Source: Terriglobus tenax (lineage in GTDB: Bacteria; Acidobacteriota; Terriglobia; Terriglobales; Acidobacteriaceae). From it: a stretch of DNA of 64,000 bases. The notes beneath the pieces were generated by a model. The model worked only from the letters and a program-made list of their open reading frames with translations, was not told the origin of the DNA and did not search any database. Each line of letters begins with the position of its first letter. Positions within the stretch are counted from its first letter, which is position 1. The position numbers and the translations under genes are program-made. This document shows positions 33,788-42,218 of this stretch, piece by piece. The stretch covers positions 744,001 through 808,000 of the forward strand of contig NZ_JAGSYA010000003.1 of the NCBI RefSeq assembly GCF_025685395.1, given 5' to 3'.

Positions 33788-35617
33788 ATGCCGAACGACG
33801 CATCCGAGCCTCGCCGCGAGCTCACCATTCTCGGGCTGCTTTCACCGTATAAAAAGCAGCTCTGGTTTGGCCTGCTCGCGATTACCGGCGAAAGCATCGC
33901 AGGATTGCTGGAACCGTGGCCGCTGAAGATCGTTCTCGACAATATCTTCAGGGGCAAGGACATGAGCGGCTGGCTCAACCGCTTCGTCCAACTCACCACG
34001 GACGGCTCAACGCATGGCATGATCGTCTTTGCCTGCATTGCCGTCCTGGTCATCGCCGTCATGGATGCGGTCTGCAGTTACGCGGAAAAATACCTGACCA
34101 CCAGTGTGGGGCAGTGGGTTACACACGACCTGCGCCGCATGCTCTACACGCAGGTGCAGCGGCTCTCGCTCTCATATCACGACCACCAGCCTACCGGCGA
34201 TCTCATCAGCCGCGTCACCAGCGACATTGACGCCATTCAGAACTTCATCGTCTCCGGCCTGCTCGGCGTCCTCGTCAACCTGGTCACGCTTCTCGGCATG
34301 ATCGGTGTGATGTTCTACATCAACTGGAAGTTCACGCTCATCGCCCTGGCCGTTGTACCGGTGCTGTTTACCATCGTCTATACCTACACGCGTAAGGTGA
34401 AGCAGGCCTCCCGCGAGGTCCGCAAGAAAGAGGGCCGCCTCATCTCCATCGTGGCGGAGGTGGTCAACTCCGTCCGCGTCGTCAAAGCTTTTGCGCGCGA
34501 GGACTACGAGGTCAAGCGCTTCGAAGGCGAAAGTCTTGAGACCGTGCAGGCCGCCCTTACTGCCCGCACGCTCAAGGCGCGGCTTGTTCCTATGGTCAAC
34601 ATCATCACCGCCATTGGAACCTGTGCCGTGCTGTGGTTTGGCGCGCAGATGGTGCTCACCGGCCAACTCAGCGCCGGCTCCATGGTCGTCTTCATCTTCT
34701 ACCTGGGCAAGATGTACAAGCCCATGCAGGAGATCTCCAAGACCATGGACGCCTACTCCAAGGCTGAGGTCGGTTACGACCGCATCCAGGAGATTCTGAC
34801 CAGTCACGAGGAGATTCTCGACATCCCCGGCGCCCGCAAAGCTCCGCCCTTCCGCGGAGAAATCGATATCGAAGGCGTCGACTTCTCCTACAACGACGAG
34901 AAGAAGATCCTCTGTGGTGTGAACATGCACGTCGATGCCGGAACCATGGTCGCGCTCGTCGGCCCCACCGGCTCAGGCAAAACCACCATCGTCAACCTCA
35001 TCGCGCGTTTTTATGAGCCCGTACATGGCGTGGTAAAGATTGACGGCACCGACATCCGCGAGTTTACTCAGAAATCCCTGCGCAGCCAGATCAGCTTCGT
35101 TCTGCAGGACACCGTTCTCTTCAGCGGCACGCTCTGGGACAACATCGCTTACGGCCGCCCCGATGCCACCGAGCACGAGATTGCAGAGGCAGCCGAAGCA
35201 GCCAACGCCATGGAGTTTATCCAGAAGCTGCCGAACAAGTTCAACACCATCGTCGGCGAACGAGGCATGACCCTCAGCGGGGGCCAGCGCCAGCGCATCG
35301 CCATCGCGCGTGCCATTATCCGTCGCTCGCCCATCCTTATCCTCGACGAGCCAACCTCCGGTCTTGACTCCGCTTCGGAGCAACTGGTCTTTGACGCGCT
35401 CGATCGCCTGATGGAGGGCAAGACCTCCATCGTCATCGCGCACCGGCTCGCTACAATTCGCAAGGCAAGTTGCATCTATGTCGTCGATGACGGCAGCATC
35501 GTCGAATCCGGCTCGCAGGAAGACCTGATGTCGCGCGAACACGGCGTCTTCCGCAGGCTGCACGACATCCAGTTCACGGAAGAACCTTTGATTCAGGAAA
35601 GCGCAGACCTTATCTGA
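33788..35617 (+). CDS. ABC exporter, fused membrane and ATPase domains
   Basis: The 609-residue half-transporter has six predicted helices (about 20-325) and an ATPase domain with Walker A GPTGSGKTT near 395, Q-loop FVLQDTVLFSGTLWDN, signature LSGGQRQR, Walker B ILILDEPTSGLD and H-loop IVIAHRL. Unlike the exporter at 0.8-2.6 kb, it retains the catalytic Glu after the Walker B Asp. Such proteins export lipids, drugs or peptides; the substrate is not evident. Its 3' end lies 5 bases from the end of the convergent kinase-like gene. An upstream 8-bp inverted repeat (33753-33770) may be a weak terminator for the preceding gene. Confidence 0.9.
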   Translation: MPNDASEPRRELTILGLLSPYKKQLWFGLLAITGESIAGLLEPWPLKIVLDNIFRGKDMSGWLNRFVQLTTDGSTHGMIVFACIAVLVIAVMDAVCSYAEKYLTTSVGQWVTHDLRRMLYTQVQRLSLSYHDHQPTGDLISRVTSDIDAIQNFIVSGLLGVLVNLVTLLGMIGVMFYINWKFTLIALAVVPVLFTIVYTYTRKVKQASREVRKKEGRLISIVAEVVNSVRVVKAFAREDYEVKRFEGESLETVQAALTARTLKARLVPMVNIITAIGTCAVLWFGAQMVLTGQLSAGSMVVFIFYLGKMYKPMQEISKTMDAYSKAEVGYDRIQEILTSHEEILDIPGARKAPPFRGEIDIEGVDFSYNDEKKILCGVNMHVDAGTMVALVGPTGSGKTTIVNLIARFYEPVHGVVKIDGTDIREFTQKSLRSQISFVLQDTVLFSGTLWDNIAYGRPDATEHEIAEAAEAANAMEFIQKLPNKFNTIVGERGMTLSGGQRQRIAIARAIIRRSPILILDEPTSGLDSASEQLVFDALDRLMEGKTSIVIAHRLATIRKASCIYVVDDGSIVESGSQEDLMSREHGVFRRLHDIQFTEEPLIQESADLI

Positions 35618-35622
35618 GCCGT

Positions 35623-36714
35623 TTACAGCGCCTGCAGCTCCTTGATGCGGCTCTCGACAATCTCCACGTAGGCATCCACCTGGTCGGCAGGGAAGTGTCC
35701 TGCCCGGAAGGCATCCACCAGTTGCTTATGGCTCAACCGGCCCAGCAGGCGTCCCATCCAGCGGGCATCTTCACGCGGAATATTGTTGCCAATCCAGTCC
35801 AGGTTGATCCGCATGGCGTACTTCTTCGGATTCACCGCACCTATCGCGAAGTTCGGTTGCTGGGGTGTGCCGAAGTCGACATCCGTTGTCCCCACGCGCG
35901 TGATGAACTTCGATCCGCGGAAGCTGTCAAGGTTGCCCTTCGATCGTGCCTTGCTCCAACTGATGCCGTTGGTGCCAAAGGTCGCGCCCACATCGTTTAC
36001 CAGGAAGATCTGGCGTCCAGTTTTCTTGTCGCTGTACACCGAGTTGTTTTCGTCTTTCAGGTCCCAGTTATTCATTACGGCCATCATCACGCGCAGCCCG
36101 TTGAACTCCCGCGTGTCTTTGAATGGATTCTCGCCCCATTGCCAGATGGCGATTTTTTCCTGGCCGCCCGGCTTGCGGGAGAAGCGTGCCTCGCGGAAAT
36201 GGCCTTTCTTCGCGTCATCGTCGCCGCGGTCCAGCTTTACCCCGGGAATACTGGTGTACTGCACCACGTAATCATTGTTGGCGTAGTAGCCCACCGCCCA
36301 CAGCAGGCGAGAGGCCACCACCTCCGGACGCACCTCCTCGCCCAGCTTCACCCGCCACTTTTTTCCTTTGGCATCCCGCACGTTGAACTTAGGGTTCGTG
36401 CCGTCTCGCTCCTCGTCCAGAAAGGTAAACGGCTCGGCCGGCGCACCTGTCTTGCCGCCTTGCCCGGCGTACAGATCCAACGCTTCCACGGCTCCGGGAT
36501 CGTGCCACAGCACCGGGTTGTGAACCGCGGAGGCAGCCAGCGGCGCGTTCTTCGACGCCTTGGAAGCCGACGCAGGAACGGCGGCAGAACTCTGCGATCT
36601 GGCCGCTACAGGATAGGCTTCCGCCGGCGTCGGGGCAGCCTTCTGCTGTGCGGCCACAGCCACGCTTAAAACAGACACACTCAGGCCATAGGCAAGATAA
36701 GAAAGGCGAGGCAT
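35623..36714 (-). CDS. Secreted protein with kinase-fold-like motifs, function unknown
   Basis: The 363-residue product has an N-terminal signal peptide (about 1-22) and an Ala/Ser/Pro-rich linker to about residue 65. The C-terminal domain shows, in the right order, motifs that could form a HipA/PI-kinase-like active site: Lys123 in KWRVKLGEEV, Glu131 in PEVVASRLLWAVGY, Asp218 and Asn223/224 in NNWDLKDENNSVY, and Asp241 in FLVNDVGATFG. These could be the ATP lysine, helix-C glutamate, catalytic loop and metal-binding DxG. There is no clear glycine-rich loop. I know similar proteins only as hypothetical. The ATG at 36714 starts the signal peptide. It is divergent from the PLD gene. Confidence 0.72.
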   Translation of the reverse strand: MPRLSYLAYGLSVSVLSVAVAAQQKAAPTPAEAYPVAARSQSSAAVPASASKASKNAPLAASAVHNPVLWHDPGAVEALDLYAGQGGKTGAPAEPFTFLDEERDGTNPKFNVRDAKGKKWRVKLGEEVRPEVVASRLLWAVGYYANNDYVVQYTSIPGVKLDRGDDDAKKGHFREARFSRKPGGQEKIAIWQWGENPFKDTREFNGLRVMMAVMNNWDLKDENNSVYSDKKTGRQIFLVNDVGATFGTNGISWSKARSKGNLDSFRGSKFITRVGTTDVDFGTPQQPNFAIGAVNPKKYAMRINLDWIGNNIPREDARWMGRLLGRLSHKQLVDAFRAGHFPADQVDAYVEIVESRIKELQAL

Positions 36715-36784
36715 CCGCGATCTCCATACACCAGTTTGATTTCTAAAGATTAGAAGCAGAATCCAGAGCTCCCGTTGGTATCGT

Positions 36785-37963
36785 ATGCATAGAAAACATC
36801 CAACGCATTCGCAAAAGCATCTGTTTTCTGTGAGTTCATCCGTGAAGCTTCTTGTCCAGCCCGACGACGGTATCAAACCCTTGCTTGCCGCCATCAGCAA
36901 GGCGAAGCAGAACATCCGCATTCTTATCTTCCGTTTTGACCGCTTTGAGATCTACAAGGCCCTGGTGGCCGCCGTCGAGCGCGGCGTCACCGTGCAGGCG
37001 CTCATCGCCTACACCAACCGCGGAGAAGAGAAGAACCTGCGCAAGCTGGAAATGCAGCTTCTCGAACGCGGCATCACCGTCAGCCGCACCGCCAATGACC
37101 TTGTCCGCTACCACGGCAAGATGATGATCATCGACGAGAAGGAACTCTACGTCCTGGCCTACAACTACACCCACATGGACATCGACCTCAGTCGGTCGTT
37201 CGGGGTTGCCGTCAAGACACCTTCCGTGGTCAAGGATGCCGTTGCGTTGTTTGACGCCGACTCCCACCGCGTCCCTTTCAAACCCAGGCCCAAGACCGGC
37301 CTGGTCATCAGCCCCCTCAATGCCCGCGAGCAACTCATCGACTTCATCCGCAAGGCCAAAAAACGGCTTTACATGTACGAGATGAAAATTAGCGACGTCG
37401 AGTTCATTCGCCTGCTGCAGAAAAAAATCTCCGAAGGTGTCGAGGTTCGCGTGCTCTCCCGCGCCTCTTCCAAAAGCGATATCCTGCCGGTGCGCAAGGT
37501 CGCCACCCGTCTGCATGCGCGCGTCATCCTGCGTGACTCCGAATCTGCCTTCCTGGGCAGCCAAAGCCTGCGCAAGCTGGAACTGGAAGCCCGCCGCGAG
37601 GTTGGCATCATCTTCAAGGACGCAAAGACCATCCATCACATGGAAGAGGTCTTCGAGCGCGACTGGAAGAAGTCTGAACCCATCATCCCCACCAATGCCG
37701 TGGAAGCTGCCTTCGATGTCCCGGCGAAGAAGGTCGCCAAGGAGCTGGCCAGGAAGATAGCCATGCGACCCATGCTGGAAAAGGTGCTCGACCGCGTCAT
37801 CGACATCCGGGACGACGCTCCCTTTGAGCCGGATGAGGTCGTCCAGACCGTTCGTGATGCCGTCCGGCAGGAGGTGCAGGAGGCCGTCGCGGAGGCCCTC
37901 CGTAACCTCGCGCTCGACTGCATCGGCGGCCCGCCGTCTCTTCCAGCGCCCGAAAAAGACTAA
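36785..37963 (+). CDS. Phospholipase D-like protein with two HKD-type motifs
   Basis: The 392-residue protein has two PLD repeats. The first motif is canonical, H110-G-K112-M-M-I-I-D117 in RYHGKMMIIDEKE, followed by NYTH. The second is H244-A-R246-V-I-L-R-D251, with Arg in place of Lys, and is followed by GSQSLRKLELEARREVG, a typical post-HKD segment. The enzyme class includes phospholipases, cardiolipin synthases and nucleases; the Arg substitution leaves activity uncertain. The last 90 residues are a charged helical extension (VVQTVRDAVRQEVQEAVAEA in part). The start at 36785 has no ribosome site; GTG at 36830 or 36842 are alternatives. No signal peptide or membrane helix is evident. Confidence 0.78.
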   Translation: MHRKHPTHSQKHLFSVSSSVKLLVQPDDGIKPLLAAISKAKQNIRILIFRFDRFEIYKALVAAVERGVTVQALIAYTNRGEEKNLRKLEMQLLERGITVSRTANDLVRYHGKMMIIDEKELYVLAYNYTHMDIDLSRSFGVAVKTPSVVKDAVALFDADSHRVPFKPRPKTGLVISPLNAREQLIDFIRKAKKRLYMYEMKISDVEFIRLLQKKISEGVEVRVLSRASSKSDILPVRKVATRLHARVILRDSESAFLGSQSLRKLELEARREVGIIFKDAKTIHHMEEVFERDWKKSEPIIPTNAVEAAFDVPAKKVAKELARKIAMRPMLEKVLDRVIDIRDDAPFEPDEVVQTVRDAVRQEVQEAVAEALRNLALDCIGGPPSLPAPEKD

Positions 37964-38013
37964 CCCCCCTCGCTTCCCAGCCCGGCGCCGGAACCAGCTA
38001 TCCTTGAAGCAGC

Positions 38014-39114
38014 ATGCAGGCGTCCCTCTTCGGCCAGGATCTCGACGAGCTCACCTCCGCACTTCGCGGAGAAAGCCGCCGTGCGCGACAGCTCTGGCGA
38101 GCGCTCTATCGCGACCGCGTCGCCAATCTGGACATCCTCTCGAACCGCCTCCGCGCCTTCGTTCCCCAGGACGCCTCCATCGGCCACCCCATCCTCGCCC
38201 AGACCGCCACCTCCGTTGACGGCACGGAGCGCTACCTTGTGCGCCTTGCCGACGGAGAAACGATCGAAACAGTCTGGATGCCCGAAGGAGAGGCGGAAGA
38301 CTTCAACGGTCGCGACCTGCGCAACCGCGGACGCCTGGCCGACACCGGCTACAAGCGGGCTACCATCTGCATCTCCAGCCAGGTAGGCTGCGCCGTGAAC
38401 TGCCAGTTCTGCCTCACCGCAAAGCTGGGCGTAAAGCGCAACCTCACCGCGGGCGAGATCGCCGGGCAGGTCGCTGTCGTGCTCAACCGCCATCACATCC
38501 GCGTCGGCGTCGACCGCATCAACCTTGTCCTGATGGGCATGGGCGAGCCTTTCCTGAACTACGACCACGTCATGAAAGCGATCCGCCTCATCGTGGAAGG
38601 CATCGGCATACCCGCCTCGCGCATTACCATCTCCACCAGCGGCATCGAGCCCTCCATTCGCCGCTTTGCAGCGGAGACGATCCGTCCGAATCTCGCCCTC
38701 AGCCTCAACGCTCCGAACGACGAGATCCGCGAGCAGGTGATGCCCATCAACCGCAAGTGGAAGATCGCCGATCTGCTGGAAGCGGTCAAAACCATCCCAC
38801 TCAACAAGCGAGGTTGGATCAACGTGGAGTATGTTCTTCTCGGCGGCATCAACGACCAGCCCGAACACGCCCAGCAGGTATTGGAGCTGCTCAAAGACAT
38901 CCAGGCCAAGGTCAATCTCATCGTCTGGAACCCCGGGCCCGGGATCGCCTACACGCAGCCAGACCCCGCAGATGTCGCCCGCTTCCACCGCATCCTCATC
39001 GACAACGGTATGCCCACCTTTACCCGCCGCCCTCGCGGTCGCGACATCTATGCCGCCTGCGGGCAGCTCAAGCGCACCCTTGAGCAGCCTGAACTGGTGC
39101 AGGTCGCAGTGTAA
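38014..39114 (+). CDS. rlmN: 23S rRNA (A2503-C2) and tRNA (A37-C2) methyltransferase
   Basis: RlmN is a radical-SAM enzyme that methylates C2 of A2503 in 23S rRNA and A37 of some tRNAs. The 366-residue protein has the cluster motif C126-A-V-N-C130-Q-F-C133 in SSQVGCAVNCQFCLTAKLG, GMGEPFLNYD, the SAM-binding region ITISTSGIEP, LSLNAPNDEIREQVMPI, and a late Cys in YAACGQLK that would be the methyl-carrying residue. The N-terminal accessory domain begins MQASLFGQDLDEL. The gene is complete; it starts 50 bases after the PLD-like gene. Confidence 0.95.
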   Translation: MQASLFGQDLDELTSALRGESRRARQLWRALYRDRVANLDILSNRLRAFVPQDASIGHPILAQTATSVDGTERYLVRLADGETIETVWMPEGEAEDFNGRDLRNRGRLADTGYKRATICISSQVGCAVNCQFCLTAKLGVKRNLTAGEIAGQVAVVLNRHHIRVGVDRINLVLMGMGEPFLNYDHVMKAIRLIVEGIGIPASRITISTSGIEPSIRRFAAETIRPNLALSLNAPNDEIREQVMPINRKWKIADLLEAVKTIPLNKRGWINVEYVLLGGINDQPEHAQQVLELLKDIQAKVNLIVWNPGPGIAYTQPDPADVARFHRILIDNGMPTFTRRPRGRDIYAACGQLKRTLEQPELVQVAV

Positions 39115-39211
39115 AGAATTGTCGGTCTCCGCAACTTCTCTCCAATAGATAGCTCTGACTCCTGTGTGCGGTGAAAGATGTGCCGCAATTTTTGCCAGGA
39201 GAGTAGTCCCC

Positions 39212-39637
39212 ATGAAGATGTCTGAGATTCGCTGGATCGCACTTGCCGCTGTGATGGCTGTTTCCACGGTGGGTATGGCAGCCGCCGCACCTGACCAGCA
39301 GTAGGACCAGCAACAGGCCGCCGAACAGGAGCCCGGTACTCCCGCTTCGGTTGACCGTATGATGTCCATGTACACCGACAAGCTGAGCCTCTCCGCCGAC
39401 CAGCAGGCTCAGTTGAAGCCCATCATCGCGGACCGCCAGCAGAAGTTGCGCGACCTGCGGAACGACAGCGGTCGTGGCTTCCAGAAGATGCGCAAAATGC
39501 GGCAGATCCGCGATGACAGCGATAAGAAGATTAATGCCATCCTCAACGACAGCCAGAAGAAGCAGTACGCCCAACTGGAAGAAGAGCAAATGGAAAAGAT
39601 GAAGCAGCGCCGGCAGAACCAGGGCAATAACCAGTAA
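39212..39637 (+). pseudogene. Small secreted Spy/LTXXQ-like protein gene interrupted by an in-frame TAG
   Basis: An ATG at 39212 with AGGAG upstream opens a signal peptide (about 1-26, ending GMAAA). After codon 30 an amber TAG at 39302-39304 stops it, in a run of CAG codons; downstream the same frame continues open for another 110 codons to TAA at 39635. The downstream part is highly charged and helical (SLSADQQAQLKPIIADRQQK, KKQYAQLEEEQMEKMKQRR), as in Spy-like periplasmic chaperone-type proteins. A single C-to-T change would produce this stop from CAG. Natural pseudogenisation, sequencing error or readthrough are all possible. An internal restart at ATG 39359 lacks a ribosome site and would lose the signal peptide. 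Confidence 0.72.
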
Positions 39638-39652
39638 GCTCACCCGCAACTT

Positions 39653-39694
39653 GCCCTGTCGTGCGTCTTGTTTAGAGCGCACGGCAGGGCTTTT
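39653..39694 (+). terminator. Rho-independent terminator after the interrupted gene
   Basis: GCCCTGTCGTGCG and CGCACGGCAGGGC form a 13-bp stem with one G-T pair over a 12-base loop, followed by TTTT. Confidence 0.88.
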
Positions 39695-39795
39695 GCTCTT
39701 AACCCATCCGGTTCCTCCCCGCCTGTGGAAGCCCGTTTCAGCGTCCAAAGAAACGTAGGCTTAAACCAGCATTTAAAAGCGAGGACTCCCCCGTC

Positions 39796-40305
39796 ATGAA
39801 ACTCCGTCTGCTCGCCGCCGCTCTCTTTGTGGCTACTGTCGTCTCTAGCGCTTCCGCTCATGCCCAGGCTGTGTATGCGCAATACACCGGCACCCGCCTG
39901 GGAGCCAGTGGCAGCGATACCTGGGTTACCGGACCCACCTTCGGCGCCTACACAGAAAACGGTTCCGCTCTGCCCATTCACTGGGGGCTGGATGGCCGCG
40001 TCGGCCTGCTCTCCAAGGACAGAACCACCTTCAACCAGTTTCTGGTCGGCCCGCGCGTTGCCCTGGTCACGCATGTGCTGCCGGTCAAGATCTACGGGGA
40101 AGCGCTCGTCGGTGTGAATCACTATTCGCTCAATAACTACAGCAACAACGACTTCAGCTATGAGTTCCTCGGCGGCGCGGAGTTCACATTCTTCCCGCAC
40201 CTGGACTGGCGCATGATCGAAGTGAGCACGACCAAGATGGAAGTGCAGAACGGTCAGACGCTACACCCGTTCGGCATCTCCACCGGCCTGGTACTCCGCT
40301 TCTAA
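39796..40305 (+). CDS. Small outer-membrane beta-barrel protein
   Basis: The 169-residue protein has a signal peptide (about 1-24, ending AHA-Q) and then alternating polar and aromatic strands (VYAQYTGTRLGASG, HWGLDGRVGLLS, FLVGPRVALVTHVLPVKIYGEALVGVNHYS, in sections) ending with a phenylalanine after LVLRF, the usual signal for BAM-dependent insertion. It resembles eight-strand OmpA/OmpW-like barrels common in soil acidobacteria. No enzymatic motif is seen. It stands alone between a terminator and a repeat element. Confidence 0.7.
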   Translation: MKLRLLAAALFVATVVSSASAHAQAVYAQYTGTRLGASGSDTWVTGPTFGAYTENGSALPIHWGLDGRVGLLSKDRTTFNQFLVGPRVALVTHVLPVKIYGEALVGVNHYSLNNYSNNDFSYEFLGGAEFTFFPHLDWRMIEVSTTKMEVQNGQTLHPFGISTGLVLRF

Positions 40306-40315
40306 TCATCGGGTT

Positions 40316-40350
40316 CCCATTCATCCGCAGCTTCATCGCGGATGAGTGGG
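40316..40350. repeat. REP-like intergenic hairpin element (copy A)
   Basis: CCCATTCATCCGC and GCGGATGAGTGGG form a 13-bp stem with one G-T pair over AGCTTCATC. It follows the barrel gene and resembles a GGGTGCCCCATTCAT-type element that I associate with acidobacterial genomes. It has no T run. Confidence 0.6.
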
Positions 40351-40434
40351 CTCTCCCTTTCCCAGGAAATACCGCCTTTTTCGCTCTCCATCGATATAAG
40401 ACCGCCCAAGTCCGATAAAATAATCAACGGACCC

Positions 40435-41583
40435 ATGAGCACAGAGAGCAAATACACCCGCAATAACCCGTATTCTTCGCGCGTCCTTGTCAATCAGCGC
40501 ATGACGCTCGCCGACTCTGAAAAAGAGACCCGGCATTACGAGCTGGAGCTTGAGCCCGGCATGACCTACCTTCCCGGGGATGCCATCGGCATCCTGCCGG
40601 AGAACCGCCCGCATGCCGTCCACGAGGTCATTGAAGCCCTCGGCTTTACCGGCGAAGAGCGCGTTCTGGATCACTACAAGGTTGAGATCTCCCTGCATGA
40701 AGCCATCCGCACCCGCCTCGGCATCGGCAAGCTGTCCCGCGGTTCCGTCACCGCTCTGGCCAAGATGTCAGACGGCCACCCGAAGTCGGAAGAACTGAAG
40801 AAGTACACCCTTCCCGAAAACCGTTCGCTGGCCGAGGAGTACGTCTGGGGCCGCGAGTTTATCGACCTGATCACGGAGTTCCCCGGCATCATCAAGAACC
40901 CGCAGGATTTGTTCACCGTGCTGCAGCGCCTTACGCCGCGCATGTACTCCATCGCCTCCAGCCAGGAAGCGCATCCGAACGGCGTGCACACCATCGTCCG
41001 GGTCATCCGCTATGACACGCACGGCCGTGAGCGTCAGGGTCTGTGCAGCGGCCACCTTGCCGAGCGCGCTCCGGAAGGTCAGAAGATGCCGGTCTTCCTG
41101 CACGAGAACAAGAACTTTCGCCTGCCGGAAGACACCAACGCACCGGTCATCATGGTCGGCCCGGGAACCGGCATCGCTCCGTTCCGTGCCTTCCTGCAGC
41201 ACCGCCAGGCACGTGGCGAAAAGGGCAAGAACTGGCTCTTCTTCGGCGAGCAGCGCAAGTCCTCGGACTTCCTCTACCAGTCCGAGCTTGAAGCGTGGCA
41301 CAAGGATGGCCTGCTCACCGAGTTTGACACCGCCTTCTCGCGTGACCAGAAGGCCAAGGTCTACGTGCAGGACCGCATGAAGGAGAAAGCCGCCGAGCTC
41401 TACAAGTGGTTGGAAGAAGGTGCTTACTTCTACGTATGCGGCGACGCCAGCCGCATGGCCAAGGACGTTGAGACGGCTCTTCTGGACGCGATCGCCATGG
41501 GCAAGAACGGCACACTCGAAGACGCCAACGCCTACCTGGCCGAGATGAAAAAGGCCAAGCGTTACCAGCGCGACGTCTACTAA
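40435..41583 (+). CDS. CysJ/CPR-like flavoreductase lacking the flavodoxin domain
   Basis: The 382-residue product corresponds to the FAD/NADPH-reductase part of sulfite reductase flavoprotein alpha subunit. It has FAD-binding RMYSIASSQ, GLCSGHLAER and the NADP-binding GPGTGIAPFRAFLQHR, FGEQRKSSDFLYQSE, YVCGDASRMAKDVE, and the C-terminal RYQRDVY ending with aromatic residue, characteristic of the family. The FMN flavodoxin domain that normally precedes it in CysJ is missing; the N-terminus (MSTESKYTRNNPYSSRVLVN) enters directly into the connecting domain. The ATG at 40435 is chosen because earlier codons overlap the repeat element. The electron acceptor may be a separate flavodoxin or ferredoxin. 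No cysI is adjacent. Confidence 0.85.
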   Translation: MSTESKYTRNNPYSSRVLVNQRMTLADSEKETRHYELELEPGMTYLPGDAIGILPENRPHAVHEVIEALGFTGEERVLDHYKVEISLHEAIRTRLGIGKLSRGSVTALAKMSDGHPKSEELKKYTLPENRSLAEEYVWGREFIDLITEFPGIIKNPQDLFTVLQRLTPRMYSIASSQEAHPNGVHTIVRVIRYDTHGRERQGLCSGHLAERAPEGQKMPVFLHENKNFRLPEDTNAPVIMVGPGTGIAPFRAFLQHRQARGEKGKNWLFFGEQRKSSDFLYQSELEAWHKDGLLTEFDTAFSRDQKAKVYVQDRMKEKAAELYKWLEEGAYFYVCGDASRMAKDVETALLDAIAMGKNGTLEDANAYLAEMKKAKRYQRDVY

Positions 41584-41601
41584 ACCTCAGTACAGATGTG
41601 T

Positions 41602-41632
41602 TAGAAAAGCCCGCCATTGGCGGGCTTTTCTA
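41602..41632. terminator. Bidirectional terminator between flavoreductase and P460 genes
   Basis: A perfect 14-bp palindrome arm TAGAAAAGCCCGCC closes over ATT and gives TTTTCTA on either strand. It serves two convergent genes. Confidence 0.88.
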
Positions 41633-41657
41633 ATGGGTGGGTGAAGGCGTCTTATGC

Positions 41658-42218
41658 TTACCGCGCCGCATACTCCGTGAAAACGTAGTCACGATTCTTT
41701 GCCACCGTATGGCAGGCCGCTCCACACTTCGCGTCGTTCCCCTGCGGTGGCTTGTCCTCAAGGGTTCCGGGTCGGAAGGCATTGGTGGAGGGGTCGTACT
41801 CAAACTGGGCATATCCCCATCCATTGCTGTCAGTGAACCGTTTGCTGTCCTTCACCATGAAGTCGACATCATGCAATGCCCCTGTCACTGTCGGCTGGCC
41901 TGGGGCCGCATCATTCTTCCTGGTGCTCCAATGAATCTTCGCCATTTTGGCTCCATCGGGGAAAGGCTTGCCATTCTCGGGAATGCCCATTTGATACGCC
42001 TGGATGATCTCAGGATTTCCGAGAATCGCTGCCATCACATCTCCGTGTTGGCTGAGTCCAATCACCTGCCAGCCTTCATATCCTTTGAAGTCAGCAAAGG
42101 CGAGGCCGTTTGTCACTTTCACGGTGTACTTATCCTGCGTAGCGGAAATCGCAATTCCCGATACGACCGCGAACGATATCGCAGTGCTCACACTGATTAA
42201 AATGCGTCTTGATTTCAT
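41658..42218 (-). CDS. Secreted cytochrome P460-family haem protein
   Basis: P460 proteins are c-type cytochromes that oxidise hydroxylamine or NO in some bacteria and bear an unusual lysine-haem cross-link in characterised members. The 186-residue protein has a signal peptide (about 1-26) and a single haem-binding CGAACH (Cys165 to His170) near the C-terminus, followed by NRDYVFTEY, the family ending. Upstream it has FKGYEGWQVIG, HWSTRKND and GWGYAQFEYDP, typical of the beta-barrel fold. The ATG at 42218 follows GAGGTG. Which lysine, if any, cross-links cannot be told. Function in this organism, likely detoxification or redox, is open. A palindrome lies 63 bases upstream. Confidence 0.85.
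   Translation of the reverse strand: MKSRRILISVSTAISFAVVSGIAISATQDKYTVKVTNGLAFADFKGYEGWQVIGLSQHGDVMAAILGNPEIIQAYQMGIPENGKPFPDGAKMAKIHWSTRKNDAAPGQPTVTGALHDVDFMVKDSKRFTDSNGWGYAQFEYDPSTNAFRPGTLEDKPPQGNDAKCGAACHTVAKNRDYVFTEYAAR

Noticed and set aside
36511-36714. The Ala/Ser/Pro-rich N-terminus of the kinase-like protein as a separate functional domain
   Set aside because: It is low-complexity sequence after a signal peptide and is best read as a linker.
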